Assembly: GCF_005518135.1 (NCBI RefSeq)
Contig: NZ_SULI01000012.1
Span: 27,207-91,206, forward strand
Direction of reading: 5' to 3'
Length of the DNA: 64,000 nucleotides
Source: Shimia litoralis
GTDB taxonomy: Bacteria; Pseudomonadota; Alphaproteobacteria; Rhodobacterales; Rhodobacteraceae
The translations under genes and the position numbers were made by a program. Of the stretch, positions 53,094 through 62,724 are shown piece after piece; position 1 is the stretch's first letter, and every line of letters begins with the position of its first letter. Under the pieces are notes generated by a model. The model had not been told where the DNA came from and searched no databases. It saw only the letters and a list, made by a program, of their open reading frames with translations.

Positions 53094-53102
53094 TCTGTAC
53101 CC

Positions 53103-54287
53103 TCAGTTTTTTCCGTAGAGACAGTCGCGCAATGTGATCAGCGCGTTCTGAATCTCGGTTATTGGGGCCACCAAAGCGACCCGGATAAATGCTTGGCCGG
53201 GATTTCCGGCGTCTGTGTCTCTGCTCAAATAGGCCCCGGGCAACACTCGAATGCCGGTCTCTGTCCATGCCTTCAGGGCCGCAGCCTCGCCGTCTAGGAC
53301 AGGTAGCCACAGAAAGAAACCACCTTCGGGACTTTGATAGCCCTCGATGTCTTTAAATATCTCATCGGCCACATCGAATTTTTCACGATACAGACGGCGG
53401 TTTTCCTCGACATGGACCTCGTCGGCCCAAATCTTTTCTGCCGCGCGCTGGAGCGGAAGCGGCAAAGGTGCCCCTGCATATGCACGCAGTTGTTTTAGCC
53501 TGCGAATGCTTTCCGGCCCACCCGCAACAAATCCGGATCGCAAACCAGGCAGATTGCTGCGCTTGGACAACGAATGAAAAATCAACACGCGTTCCGGGTC
53601 GGCGCCGACCTCAGCCGCGATCTGAAGGGCCCCAACCGGCGGCTCTGATCGATAGATTTCCGAATAACATTCGTCGGCAAAAATTTGGAAATCGTATGTC
53701 TCTGCCAACGCGATCAACTGCACCCAGTACTCACGGCTGGCCACCGCACCTTGGGGGTTAGATGGCGAGCACACATAGGCAATTGCCACCCGCTCCAGAA
53801 CATCGGGGGCAAGCGCTGTAAAGTCGGGCAAGAATCCCGTCTGTTCTGTGGCTGGAACAAAAACTGGCGTCGCATCCGCAGCCACAGCGGCAACAGCGTA
53901 GACTTGGTAAAACGGGTTTGGCGTCAAAACCAACGGGGTTTGACCTGCCTTGGTTTCAGGGCACAATGCCATCGCCGCGTTATACAGACCCTCACGTGTA
54001 CCATTGAGCGCCATAATCTGTGTAGAGGAATCGACATCCACCCCATACCGCCGGGCAATCCAGCCGGAAATTGCCGCAAGCAATTCAGGTGATCCATCAT
54101 TCGGCGGGTATTTGTTAAATCCGGCAGCATTTTCACAAATCACATCGGTAACCCACGCCGGAAACGCATGTTTCGGCTCGCCAATGGTCATATGCACAAT
54201 GTCACCACCCGGTTGATGGTGATCCAAAAGCGCACGCAAACGCGGAAACGCGTAAGCCGGAAGGTTCGAAAACCGCTCGGGAAACAT
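53103..54287 (-). CDS. Class I/II aminotransferase, possibly DapC-like
   Basis: 394 residues. PLP-dependent: 'VHMTIGEPKHAFPAW', 'IMALNGTREGLYNAAMAL', 'IAYVCSPSNPQGAVASREYW', 'FQIFADECYSEIYRS' and the PLP lysine in 'IFHSLSKRSNLPGLRSGFVAGG'. It resembles the aminotransferases annotated as N-succinyldiaminopimelate aminotransferase in alphaproteobacteria, but substrate is not decided by sequence. Start at 54287 (MFPERFSNLPAYAFP). It heads an apparent operon with ftsK and lolA. Confidence 0.85.
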   Translation of the reverse strand: MFPERFSNLPAYAFPRLRALLDHHQPGGDIVHMTIGEPKHAFPAWVTDVICENAAGFNKYPPNDGSPELLAAISGWIARRYGVDVDSSTQIMALNGTREGLYNAAMALCPETKAGQTPLVLTPNPFYQVYAVAAVAADATPVFVPATEQTGFLPDFTALAPDVLERVAIAYVCSPSNPQGAVASREYWVQLIALAETYDFQIFADECYSEIYRSEPPVGALQIAAEVGADPERVLIFHSLSKRSNLPGLRSGFVAGGPESIRRLKQLRAYAGAPLPLPLQRAAEKIWADEVHVEENRRLYREKFDVADEIFKDIEGYQSPEGGFFLWLPVLDGEAAALKAWTETGIRVLPGAYLSRDTDAGNPGQAFIRVALVAPITEIQNALITLRDCLYGKN

Positions 54288-54450
54288 ATTCAACTGCCTC
54301 AAGGTTCGGGATCATTATTGCCCCGTTTGAACCCAAGTTACCCAAGCAGCAGGTTTTCGTCCAGAAAAATGACGTCAAATCCAACGGTTGTGGCTTTTGC
54401 GTCAACGCAATGTTTGTCACCCTATTCTGCGTGTTTCGAACGCGGCTTGG

Positions 54451-55774
54451 CTAGGCCAACGCCAACTCAGTCGCCACAGCCATACGCAACAGCCGTTCCT
54501 CGGACATTGGGGCACCCAACATCATCAATCCACAACTTGGCACACCCGTGGGAAGCGACACCCCACAAGACCCCATCAGGTTTCCAACACGCGTATTGCG
54601 CAGCGCTAACAGGTTTTCTGTGACATAATAATCTTCATCCGTCAGCAAGCGCGCGCTATCCGAAGGCAGGATAGGTGAGGTTGGAAGCAGCACAGCATCG
54701 AACCCCGATGTGCGTGCGGCCCATTTTTGACGGTGGTTTTCCAGTGCCTGCCATGCGGCCACAAAATCCGGTCCGGAAAACATCATACCCGCTCTGAAAC
54801 GTTCCAACACCTGATCAAACATCCGTTCGGGGTGGGCCTCGATGACGTCTCGCCATTGCCCATATGCTTCGGCGGTGAATAATACACCAGACAAGGCCAA
54901 GGCCGCATCGACCTCGGGGGCTGCAATCGTTTCAATCTCGGCACCCGCTTCTTGCATCCGCTCAATAGCGTGCCAAAAGCCAGCCAAAGGCGCCTCGCGG
55001 GCGTCTTGCAGCCCTGCTTCGAGCACCGCAAAGCGACGACCTTGCAAAGACGCCCCGCGCAAATCTGCAGCTTGGCCACCTTCGAGCACCGCAAGCATCA
55101 ACGCGGCGTCTTCGACCGTGCGGCACAAGGGGCCGACCGTGTCAAAACGCTGGCACAACGGCACAACACCCTCGCAAGAAATCCGCCCAGAGGTGGTTTT
55201 CAAACCTACCAGATCATTCCATGCCGACGGTATGCGCACCGATCCACCAGTATCTGATCCAATGCCTGCCGCTGCCAAGCCAAAAGCAACCGAGGCGGCA
55301 GCACCGGAAGACGACCCACCTGGCACCGCCTTTGGGTCATTGACACAGGGTGGGGTGGCCGTGACAGGGTTCAACCCCAACCCGGAAAAGGCGAGCTCGG
55401 ACATATGCGTTTTGCCCAAACACACCAAACCCATCGCCGTCGCATTGCGCAATACTTGTGCATCTTGTTCGGGGACACGTCCACGCAACAATGCCGACCC
55501 TGCCTCGGTGGCAACGTCCGCACTATCAAAAAGATCTTTCCAACTGATCGGAACGCCATCTAGGGGGGACAACCGATATCCTGCGCGCGCGCTCGGCAGA
55601 GGCTTCGGCCTCGGCAATCGCGCGCTCGGGGGTAACAACCGAATATATGCGATCTCTGGCGTCGTGGCTGTCGATGGCTCCCAAAAAAGCTTGCGTCAAG
55701 GCGACAGGGTCGATGGACCCCTTTCCGATCCCGCGCCCAAGATCGGCCGCGCTCATTCCAAGCCAGTCAAACAT
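54451..55774 (-). pseudogene. Amidase gene (amidase signature family) with an apparent frameshift
   Basis: Two frames together make one amidase of about 441 residues. The first, from the ATG at 55774 (MFDWLGMSAADLGRGIGKG), reads to 'EAEASAERAR' and then goes out of frame. The second continues 'AGYRLSPLDGVPISWKDLFDS' down to 54451. The switch lies in a (GC)5 dinucleotide run at 55583-55592. Adding two bases, or removing one, restores the frame. The catalytic Ser-cisSer-Lys triad is intact: Lys in 'PISWKDLFD', 'PGGSSSGAAAS' and 'GSDTGGSVRIPSAW'. It may be a genuine inactivation, a slippage-prone site, or a sequencing error. Substrate unknown. Confidence 0.8.
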
Positions 55775-55857
55775 GATATCCCCCAAAAATCTCGCTTGTT
55801 AACGGTAGCGGCCTTGCGACTCATGGACAATCCCGTAAGCGCGCGCATATTGGAACA

Positions 55858-57072
55858 ATGACCTATGACAGCGATATATTGATTGCCGGTGGCGGCTTGA
55901 ATGGCCCTGCCCTCGCTCTTGGGCTTGCCCAAGCCGGATTTAATGTGACCATGGTTGACACCCGACCGGAAAATGCACGGGCTGGTGACAATTTCGATGG
56001 TCGTGGGTATGCGCTTGCGCTGGCGTCCAAGCGTCTGCTGAATGCTATCGGCATTTGGAAGAGGGTGGACCAGAACGCCCAGCCCATGCTTGAAATCAAA
56101 GTCACCGATGGGCGTGCGGGCGAAGGTCCAGCGCCGTTCTTCTTGCACTTTGATCATGCCGAAATCGAAGAGGGCCCCATGGGGTTCATGCTTGAGGACC
56201 GTTTTTTATACCGCGCCTTTTTGGATGCTGTAAGCGAAGAAGAACGGATCACCAAAATCTCTGAAGACAGCGTTGTGTCACAAGTCATCGACGCAACAGG
56301 GGTTCGCGTTACGCTTGCATCCGGCAAGACGCTGCGCACACGTCTGTTGGTCGGATGCGACGGTCGCCAAAGCGGTGTTGCCCAACGCGCCCAGATTAAG
56401 CGCACCGGTTGGGATTATGGGCAAACAGCGCTGGTTTGCGCCATCTCTCATGAAAAACCGCACGGCGGAGTGGCACACCAGTTTTTCATGCCCCCTGGAC
56501 CTTTGGCAATTTTACCTCTGCCCGGGAACATGTCGTCCATCGTTTGGAGCGAGACCAACAAGAACGCAGCATTCATCAACGGCCTGAGTGATGAGGACTA
56601 TATGCAGGTTCTTCGACCAAGGTTTGGCGATTTCTTGGGTAAGATAGAGCTGGCCGGCGCCCGCTTTAGCTATCCTCTCAATCTGACTGTCGCAAATCAC
56701 TTTGTGGCAGATCGGGTGGCATTGGTTGGTGACGCCGCACACGGTATGCACCCGATCGCAGGGCAAGGTCTAAACGCGGGGTTGCGGGATGTTGCGGCCT
56801 TGGTCGAAATCCTGACCCAAGCCAACCAACGCGGCGAAGATTTCGCAGCACTTCAGGTCTTGGAGCGATATCAAGAATGGCGCCGCTTTGACACACATGC
56901 GCTTGTTGCAGCCACGGATTTGACAAACAAACTGTTCTCGAACGACAATCCCATCCTGCGCTTTGGGCGTGATCTTGGCATGGGACTTGTGAACGCCACC
57001 CCCAGCTTGCGCCGCACGTTCATGCGTGAAGCGGCAGGCCTAACAGGCGAGTTACCAAAAATGATGCAATAG
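55858..57072 (+). CDS. ubiH: UbiH/UbiF/COQ6 family FAD-dependent hydroxylase
   Basis: 404 residues. FAD-binding start 'DILIAGGGLNGPALALGLAQAGFNVTMVD', the DG motif 'TRLLVGCDGRQSGVAQRAQI' and the second FAD motif 'VALVGDAAHGMHPIAGQGLNAGLRDVAALVEIL'. The family hydroxylates the aromatic ring during ubiquinone synthesis. Which ring position is served cannot be told, so the gene symbol is tentative. Divergent from the amidase gene across about 80 bases. Confidence 0.88.
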   Translation: MTYDSDILIAGGGLNGPALALGLAQAGFNVTMVDTRPENARAGDNFDGRGYALALASKRLLNAIGIWKRVDQNAQPMLEIKVTDGRAGEGPAPFFLHFDHAEIEEGPMGFMLEDRFLYRAFLDAVSEEERITKISEDSVVSQVIDATGVRVTLASGKTLRTRLLVGCDGRQSGVAQRAQIKRTGWDYGQTALVCAISHEKPHGGVAHQFFMPPGPLAILPLPGNMSSIVWSETNKNAAFINGLSDEDYMQVLRPRFGDFLGKIELAGARFSYPLNLTVANHFVADRVALVGDAAHGMHPIAGQGLNAGLRDVAALVEILTQANQRGEDFAALQVLERYQEWRRFDTHALVAATDLTNKLFSNDNPILRFGRDLGMGLVNATPSLRRTFMREAAGLTGELPKMMQ

Positions 57073-57106
57073 GATCGCGCACCGCTCGGGCGGTGCTGCG
57101 GAACTG

Positions 57107-57295
57107 TCAATCCAGTGCGCGTGCTTCGTCGATCAACATGACTGGAATGCCGTTTCGAATAGGAAAGGCCAAGGCGGCCCCCACGGAAATCAATTCCTGT
57201 GCATCAGCATCATATTTCAAAACGCCCCGAGTTTGAGGGCAGACAAGTGCCTCGAGCATGCGCCGATCAAATTGCTGTGTGGATATCTCTGTCAT
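57107..57295 (-). CDS. Trm112 family zinc-ribbon-like protein
   Basis: 62 residues. '[26 protein letters not shown]' and '[21 protein letters not shown]' are the YcaR/Trm112 pattern. Only one Cys of the usual zinc ligands remains. Relatives activate methyltransferases in eukaryotes; the bacterial role is unclear. Its ATG overlaps the stop of the Lon-N gene. Confidence 0.92.
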   Translation of the reverse strand: MTEISTQQFDRRMLEALVCPQTRGVLKYDADAQELISVGAALAFPIRNGIPVMLIDEARALD

Positions 57296-57942
57296 TGCAT
57301 AAAGTCCTCTCCTGTGCCGCCGCGCAGGGCAAATTCCATTAAGGTCACCAATGTTTCACGTCTTGTGCGCAAAGATGGCGCCTCGAGCAAGGCCTGTTTA
57401 TCTTCTGCGCCAAAATCCAGCAGCATCGACAGCGAATTGATCAACAATTCATCTTCGGCATCCTTAAGCGTGTCCCAATCTGTCGCCAGATCAAGGGTCG
57501 CAAAATATCGTTCTAACAACGTTAGAAATGCGACGCGATCAAAGGCCTCATCGCGGTTTGTGGGCCCCAAATCACTTTGGAAACCCTCCCAACTAACCAC
57601 GCAACGACGATAGGGTTGAAACCCGTCTACTTCGCGGATCACCCGAAAACGGGAAAGACCCGTTAGGGTCACCAAGTATCGGTTGTCCTCAGTCTCGGAA
57701 AATTGGGTGACGCGCCCGACGCAGCCAATAGCATGAAGCCCCGCCTCGTCACGACCTGGGACGGGATTGGGTTGGATCATCCCAATGAGCCGGCTTGGTG
57801 TTTTCAGCGCATCCTCGAACATCGCAAGATACCGAGGTTCAAAGATATGCAATGGTAACCGAGAACGTGGCAACAGCAACGCTCCCGGCAGGGGGAAGAC
57901 CGCAATCGTATCAGGCAAGTCCGAAGCATTGAAATGAACCAT
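57292..57942 (-). CDS. Lon N-terminal domain (substrate-binding) protein
   Basis: 216 residues, Lon-N/PUA-like domain without ATPase or protease parts. '[34 protein letters not shown]', 'IGMIQPNP' and '[33 protein letters not shown]' are typical. Located between the YbbN-like gene (27-base gap) and the Trm112 gene (four-base overlap), an arrangement common in Rhodobacteraceae. Role unknown, perhaps protein quality control with YbbN. Confidence 0.92.
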   Translation of the reverse strand: MVHFNASDLPDTIAVFPLPGALLLPRSRLPLHIFEPRYLAMFEDALKTPSRLIGMIQPNPVPGRDEAGLHAIGCVGRVTQFSETEDNRYLVTLTGLSRFRVIREVDGFQPYRRCVVSWEGFQSDLGPTNRDEAFDRVAFLTLLERYFATLDLATDWDTLKDAEDELLINSLSMLLDFGAEDKQALLEAPSLRTRRETLVTLMEFALRGGTGEDFMQ

Positions 57943-57969
57943 AGGCTTCAGACTACCTGTATTCCGAGA

Positions 57970-58887
57970 TTACGCAAAGATCATTGAACTCAGCTTGCGA
58001 CGACCATTCAACACAATCGGGTCATTCGCTGGCAAGGCTTCAAAAACAGTGAACAGTTGCGCCTTGGCGGCACCCTCATTCCACTCGCGATCCATTCGGA
58101 ACAATTCAAGCAACTCGGTCACCGCCTCTTGTGCGTCACCCGCCGCATGCAACGCCGTCGCCAGATCAAACCGCGCCTGCAAGTCATCAGGATTTTGTGC
58201 CACCGCAGCGCGAAGCTCGGCCACCGGACCCGCATGCTCTGCCTGCCGCGCCAACTCCAGCTGTGCGCGCACCGCCTCAAGTTCGGGGGCATCTGCCATC
58301 TCTGCGGGGGCACCGTTCAAAACAGCCTCGGCTTGATCCAGCGCATCCATTGCGATGTTTGCACGTGCAAGCCCAGCAAAAGCAACAATATGGCTTTGGT
58401 CTTGTTCCAGAATCGCGGCAAAGGTTTCGCCCGCGCCTTGCGCGTCCCCTTCGGTCAGCATTTCCTCGGCAGCAGCAACGGCATCATCAAGACCATTGTC
58501 CACAGGGCCACCGCCTGCCTCAATTACGCGGTCTACAAACGCTTGGATTTCGGATGGGGGCAATGCGCCCTGAAACCCGTCCACAGGTTGGCCTTGGTAA
58601 AACGCGAAAACAGTCGGAATAGACTGAATTTGCATTTGTCCGGCGATCCCCTGGTTTTCATCGACATTGATTTTGGCCATTTTAACGGCGCCACCTGCGG
58701 CGGTTACAGCCGCCTCAAGCGCTGGCCCCAGTGTCTTGCAAGGGCCACACCAAGGGGCCCAAAAATCCACGATCACTGGTGTGGTTTGCGACGCTTCGAC
58801 AACGTCCTGCATAAATGTCGCTTCGCTCACGTCCATTATCAGATCGTTTGCGGGCGCAGCCGTGCTGCCTTGTCCCAGTTCAAGCAT
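57970..58887 (-). CDS. Thioredoxin-TPR co-chaperone (YbbN/CnoX-like)
   Basis: 305 residues. An N-terminal thioredoxin domain (about 17-125) with active site W-C-G-P-C ('IVDFWAPWCGPCKTLGPALEA') and the cis-Pro 'IQSIPTVFAFYQG'. A C-terminal TPR-type helical part (about 135-300: 'AQGAGETFAAILEQDQSHIVAFAGLARANIAM', 'PDDLQARFDLATALHAAGDAQEAV'). E. coli CnoX protects clients from oxidation and hands them to GroEL. It is first in a run with the Lon-N and Trm112 genes. Confidence 0.92.
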   Translation of the reverse strand: MLELGQGSTAAPANDLIMDVSEATFMQDVVEASQTTPVIVDFWAPWCGPCKTLGPALEAAVTAAGGAVKMAKINVDENQGIAGQMQIQSIPTVFAFYQGQPVDGFQGALPPSEIQAFVDRVIEAGGGPVDNGLDDAVAAAEEMLTEGDAQGAGETFAAILEQDQSHIVAFAGLARANIAMDALDQAEAVLNGAPAEMADAPELEAVRAQLELARQAEHAGPVAELRAAVAQNPDDLQARFDLATALHAAGDAQEAVTELLELFRMDREWNEGAAKAQLFTVFEALPANDPIVLNGRRKLSSMIFA

Positions 58888-58940
58888 GTTCGTCGTCCTC
58901 TAAATCCGTTGGCCTCTATATGGGCCTGTAAACACAAAAA

Positions 58941-59729
58941 TCAAAGATCAAAGCTTGCAAAAACAGGGGCATGATCGCTTGGTTTTTCCCATCCGCGCGC
59001 GTCGCGGTATACGCGGCTGCCGTGTGCTGCATTCGAAATGTCAGATGTCGCCCAGACGTGATCCAAACGCCGCCCTTTGTCTGCTGCAGACCAGTCTTTG
59101 GCACGATATGACCACCAACTATAAAGCGGGCCATCCGGAATATCCTGACGCGTGACATCAACCCATGCGCCTGACTCTTGCGTTTGGGCCAGATGCTCCA
59201 CTTCGATCGGCGTGTGACTGACGACTTTCAGCAGTTTCTTGTGAGACCAGACATCATCCTCGCGCGGGGCAATATTCAAGTCCCCCACCAAGACAGATTT
59301 TTCCGGCTTGTGCGCGTGAAACCAGTCCCGCATTTCGGTCAGGTAATCCAGCTTCTGGCCGAACTTTTCATTGACCTCGCGGTCCGCCACGTCACCGCCC
59401 GCAGGGACATAAAAATTGTGGATCGTCACGCCGTTTTCCAGCCGTCCCGCAATATGGCGCGCATGACCCAAGCTGGCAAAATCTTCGGCGCCAGCTTCGA
59501 CCATGGGAATTTTGGACAGGATCGCAACGCCATTATAGCCCTTCTGCCCTCTTGCAACCATGTGGGTGTACCCAAGTGCCGCAAACCCTTCGGTCGGAAT
59601 TTTATCCACCGGACTTTTGCATTCTTGCAGACACAGCACATCGGGGGCCTGCTCCTCTAGCAACTTCAGAACAATGGGTTCGCGAAGTCGTACAGAGTTG
59701 ATATTCCATGTCGCCAGAGTGAATGACAT
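58941..59729 (-). CDS. xthA: Exodeoxyribonuclease III
   Basis: 262 residues, AP endonuclease/exonuclease III family. Metal and catalytic residues lie in 'LATWNINSVRLR', 'PDVLCLQECKSP' (Glu ligand), 'YNGVAILSKIP', 'KSVLVGDLNIAPREDDVW' (Asp, Asn) and 'RLDHVWATSDI' with 'KPSDHAPVFASFDL' (Asp-His). Repairs abasic sites in DNA. 53 bases upstream of the YbbN-like gene. Confidence 0.95.
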   Translation of the reverse strand: MSFTLATWNINSVRLREPIVLKLLEEQAPDVLCLQECKSPVDKIPTEGFAALGYTHMVARGQKGYNGVAILSKIPMVEAGAEDFASLGHARHIAGRLENGVTIHNFYVPAGGDVADREVNEKFGQKLDYLTEMRDWFHAHKPEKSVLVGDLNIAPREDDVWSHKKLLKVVSHTPIEVEHLAQTQESGAWVDVTRQDIPDGPLYSWWSYRAKDWSAADKGRRLDHVWATSDISNAAHGSRVYRDARGWEKPSDHAPVFASFDL

Positions 59730-59913
59730 TTGCGCGCTCCGTTTTTGTGTGGCCCATAGTTAGCCCCGCAAGCCAAAACTTACCATGCGCAATTCCAAAA
59801 CAGAAAACCACAGGCAGAACGGCGAGACATACACGCACCTCGACTACGCCACGTCGCTTAACCTGTGTCTCGACAAGTCAATGTTATGCGTAAACACTGA
59901 AACGACCAAAAAA

Positions 59914-60555
59914 ATGGATATGCCCATGTTGTTTTACGATTGCGCCACAGCGCCAAGCCCGCGACGTGCGCGGATGTTCATTGCCGAAAAGGGTCTGGAA
60001 ATTCCGACGCGTGAGATTTCCATTTCCAAGCACCAACAACTCTCCCCCGAGTTCTTGTCGGTCAATCCACGCGGCACCGTTCCGGTTCTTGTCACGGCGC
60101 AAGGGAACGCCCTAACCGAAAACCTTGCCATCGCGACGTATCTAGAGGCCATGTACCCCCAGCCGCCACTGATGGGTGTAACCGCCGACGAAAAAGCCGA
60201 CATAATGATGTGGACAGCCATTGCAGAGGCACAATGTGGCCTGCCCATTGCCGAGGCCCTGCGCAATTCCAATCCACACATGAAAGGCCGCGCAATTCCG
60301 GGTACGACCAATTTCGATCAAATTCCCGAGCTTGCCCAACGCGGCATACAGCGTCTGGGGTTGTTCTTTGACATGCTTGAGACGCATCTACAGAACCGCA
60401 CCTATGTGGCAACCAACCAGTTTACGCTGGCGGATATTACAACCTTTGTGTTCGTAGATTTTGCACGCGTTGTGAAATATCGCGTCGAAGACACCCACCC
60501 AAATCTGAAACGTTGGTATGCGCACATCAAGGCACGCCCAAGCGCGTCCTTGTAG
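59914..60555 (+). CDS. Glutathione S-transferase family protein
   Basis: 213 residues. N-terminal thioredoxin-like domain ('YDCATAPSPRRARMFIAEKGLEIPTREISI', 'VNPRGTVPVLVTAQGNALTENLAIATYLEAMYP') with the glutathione-binding Val-Pro and Glu-Asn residues. All-helical C-terminal domain ('VATNQFTLADITTFVFVDFARVVKY'). The start is uncertain: ATGs at 59914, 59920 and 59926 all fit, and the 43 codons further upstream are not family-like. Substrate unknown. Confidence 0.88.
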   Translation: MDMPMLFYDCATAPSPRRARMFIAEKGLEIPTREISISKHQQLSPEFLSVNPRGTVPVLVTAQGNALTENLAIATYLEAMYPQPPLMGVTADEKADIMMWTAIAEAQCGLPIAEALRNSNPHMKGRAIPGTTNFDQIPELAQRGIQRLGLFFDMLETHLQNRTYVATNQFTLADITTFVFVDFARVVKYRVEDTHPNLKRWYAHIKARPSASL

Positions 60556-60782
60556 TGATCGATACCTGACGACATCGTACGAGCCTGTCCTTCGTGGACA
60601 TATGCGCGCACAAAAAAAGGCCCGGAACAAGTCCGGGCCAGTCCTACGGGGAGGAGCATATCAAACACCCGGATATGCACGGGATGGAATGCATTTGCCT
60701 AATTGAGCTGTAATAGTCTCACTTTGGTACATCCCAAGATTGCATCAAAGTATTGCGCAATTGTTTCCAACCTCTTTCACAC
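60556..60782. other. Intergenic region between GST and response regulator genes
   Basis: Holds the minus-strand terminator at 60612-60639. No gene or other structured element was recognised in the rest. Confidence 0.5.
60612..60639 (-). terminator. Rho-independent terminator of the OmpR-type regulator transcript
   Basis: Arms GGCCCGGA and TCCGGGCC pair perfectly around a 5-base loop. On the minus strand a run of seven T follows. It lies about 145 bases downstream of the regulator stop, so the mRNA has a long 3' UTR. The plus-strand GST gene could be affected only in the opposite sense. Confidence 0.8.
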
Positions 60783-61469
60783 CTAAGCCATCAGCCGGTA
60801 ACCGCCGGATTCGGTGATCAACAGCCGTGCGTTCGAGGGGTCGGGTTCGATCTTTTGGCGCAAACGATAGATGTGGGTTTCAAGCGTATGCGTGGTGACG
60901 CCAGCATTATAGCCCCACACTTCGTGTAACAATACATCCCGCGCAACGACCCCATCCGAGGTCCGGTACAGAAACTTGAGAATATTCGTTTCTTTCTCGG
61001 TCAGTCGAATTTTGCGGTCATCTTCGGTGATCAGCATCTTCATCGAGGGTTTGAACGTATATGGGCCCAATTGAAACACAGCGTCTTCGGATTGCTCGTG
61101 CTGGCGCAGTTGTGCCCTGATCCGCGCCAACAATACCGGAAACTTGAACGGCTTTGTCACATAGTCATTGGCACCCGCATCCAGTCCAAGAATGGTGTCC
61201 GCGTCGCTATCATGTCCAGTCAACATCAAGATCGGGCTCTTGACCCCTTGCTTGCGCATCAGTTTGCACAGCTCGCGGCCATCGGTATCAGGCAAGCCGA
61301 CGTCGAGAATGATCATGTCATAAAGGCTGTCTTTGGCGCGGGCCATCGCTTCGGATCCGTTCCCAGCCTCGAACACGTCGAAATCTTCGGTCATTACCAT
61401 CTGTTCAGACAGGGCTTCGCGCAGATCTTCATCGTCATCGACTAATAAAATTTTCTTAAGCTGGGCCAT
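60783..61469 (-). CDS. OmpR-type response regulator, possibly CenR
   Basis: 228 residues. Receiver domain (about 6-120): acidic pocket 'LLVDDDEDLREAL', phospho-acceptor Asp in 'DMIILDVGLPDTDGREL', Thr in 'ILMLTGHDSDADT' and Lys in 'NDYVTKPFKFPVLLARI'. Winged helix (about 130-226): 'IRLTEKETNILKFLYRTSDGVVARDVLLHEVWGYNAGVTTHTLETHIYRLRQKIE'. It resembles CenR, an essential envelope regulator in Rhodobacter and Caulobacter relatives. That link is from memory and tentative. No sensor kinase is adjacent. Divergent from ribA. Confidence 0.9.
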   Translation of the reverse strand: MAQLKKILLVDDDEDLREALSEQMVMTEDFDVFEAGNGSEAMARAKDSLYDMIILDVGLPDTDGRELCKLMRKQGVKSPILMLTGHDSDADTILGLDAGANDYVTKPFKFPVLLARIRAQLRQHEQSEDAVFQLGPYTFKPSMKMLITEDDRKIRLTEKETNILKFLYRTSDGVVARDVLLHEVWGYNAGVTTHTLETHIYRLRQKIEPDPSNARLLITESGGYRLMA

Positions 61470-61632
61470 CGGTGCCTCCTGTTGCCTCTTTTGTATAGCC
61501 TATGTGGAGCGCCTTCACGACTTCGACAAGAAATGCTGCACTTCCTTCACGCGCTCGTGTAAATGCGATGTCAAATGTTTCATCTTATCGGAAACGTCGC
61601 TACACCTGCTGTGTTGTCAATTCGAGGTCACT

Positions 61633-62724
61633 ATGCGTTTTGCACCCGACATTATCGAACGCCTTGCGCGCGCCCGAGCAGATTTGCGTATGGGGGTGCC
61701 CATCGTATTAACATATGGTCCCGCAGCGGCGTTGGTATTTGCAGCCGAAACACTGGATGCAAAACGTTTTTTAGACCTGCGCGCACTGGACGGCGAGTTG
61801 TCTCTCACTATTACATCTCGGCGTGCGGAAACATTAAAAGCCAGAGCATACGATGCTGACATTGCGCGCATTGCCCTACCGAGTGATGCTGATCTCAAGT
61901 GGGTTCAGGGCGTGGCCGATCCTGCCGATGATCTAAACAGTCCGATGAAGGGTCCCTTGCGAACGCTGCGTGACGGGTCCGCAGACTTGCATCGTGCCGC
62001 AATCAAGATGGTCAAGTCGGCGCGGCTCTTGCCTGCCGTTCTGGTGTTGCCGTTGCAAGAGGCAGGTCAGTTTGCATTAGATCACGGCCTGACTGTGATT
62101 CCAGTTGATTTGGCGTCCCCCCATCTCAAGGCAACCAGCCCCATGCATCCGGTGGTCCATGCTCGGTTGCCAATGGAGGCTGCAGAGGCCGGACGACTTC
62201 ATATCTTTCGCCCCGAAGACGGAGGAGAAGAGCATTATGCCATTGAAATCGGCCGCCCACCTCGCGACGCGCCAGTATTGGCACGTTTGCATTCCGCCTG
62301 TTTTACCGGAGATGTATTAGGCAGCCTCAAGTGTGACTGTGGCCCACAGCTTCGCGGTGCACTTAACCAGATGGGAACGCTGGGTCACGGGGTCTTGCTG
62401 TATCTCAATCAAGAAGGTCGCGGCATCGGGCTCGCCAACAAAATGCGCGCCTACAGCCTGCAAGACCAAGGCTTTGATACCGTTGAAGCCAATCATCGCT
62501 TAGGGTTTGAAGACGACGAACGGGATTTCAAAATTGGGGCCAAAATCCTGAAAGAAATGGGGTTTTCGTCAGTGCGTTTGCTCACCAATAATCCAAAAAA
62601 AATTGCGATGATGGAAAAATCTGGCGTGAAAGTCGTCGAACGCGTTCCCCTGAAGGTCGGTGAAAACACGCATAACTCTGACTATCTGGCGACAAAAGCC
62701 GCCAAATCGGGGCACTTCCTGTGA
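61633..62724 (+). CDS. ribA: GTP cyclohydrolase II
   Basis: 363 residues. Opens the ring of GTP in the first step of riboflavin synthesis. The C-terminal half is canonical RibA: zinc ligands in 'ACFTGDVLGSLKCDCGPQL', 'GVLLYLNQEGRGIGLANKMRAYSLQDQG' and 'GAKILKEMGFSSVRLLTNNPKKIAMME'. The first 170 residues form an additional N-terminal domain, seen in the long alphaproteobacterial RibA, with no catalytic role known to me. The ATG at 61633 is used; the open frame to 61333 runs antisense through the regulator gene. The stop overlaps the next gene. Confidence 0.93.
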   Translation: MRFAPDIIERLARARADLRMGVPIVLTYGPAAALVFAAETLDAKRFLDLRALDGELSLTITSRRAETLKARAYDADIARIALPSDADLKWVQGVADPADDLNSPMKGPLRTLRDGSADLHRAAIKMVKSARLLPAVLVLPLQEAGQFALDHGLTVIPVDLASPHLKATSPMHPVVHARLPMEAAEAGRLHIFRPEDGGEEHYAIEIGRPPRDAPVLARLHSACFTGDVLGSLKCDCGPQLRGALNQMGTLGHGVLLYLNQEGRGIGLANKMRAYSLQDQGFDTVEANHRLGFEDDERDFKIGAKILKEMGFSSVRLLTNNPKKIAMMEKSGVKVVERVPLKVGENTHNSDYLATKAAKSGHFL

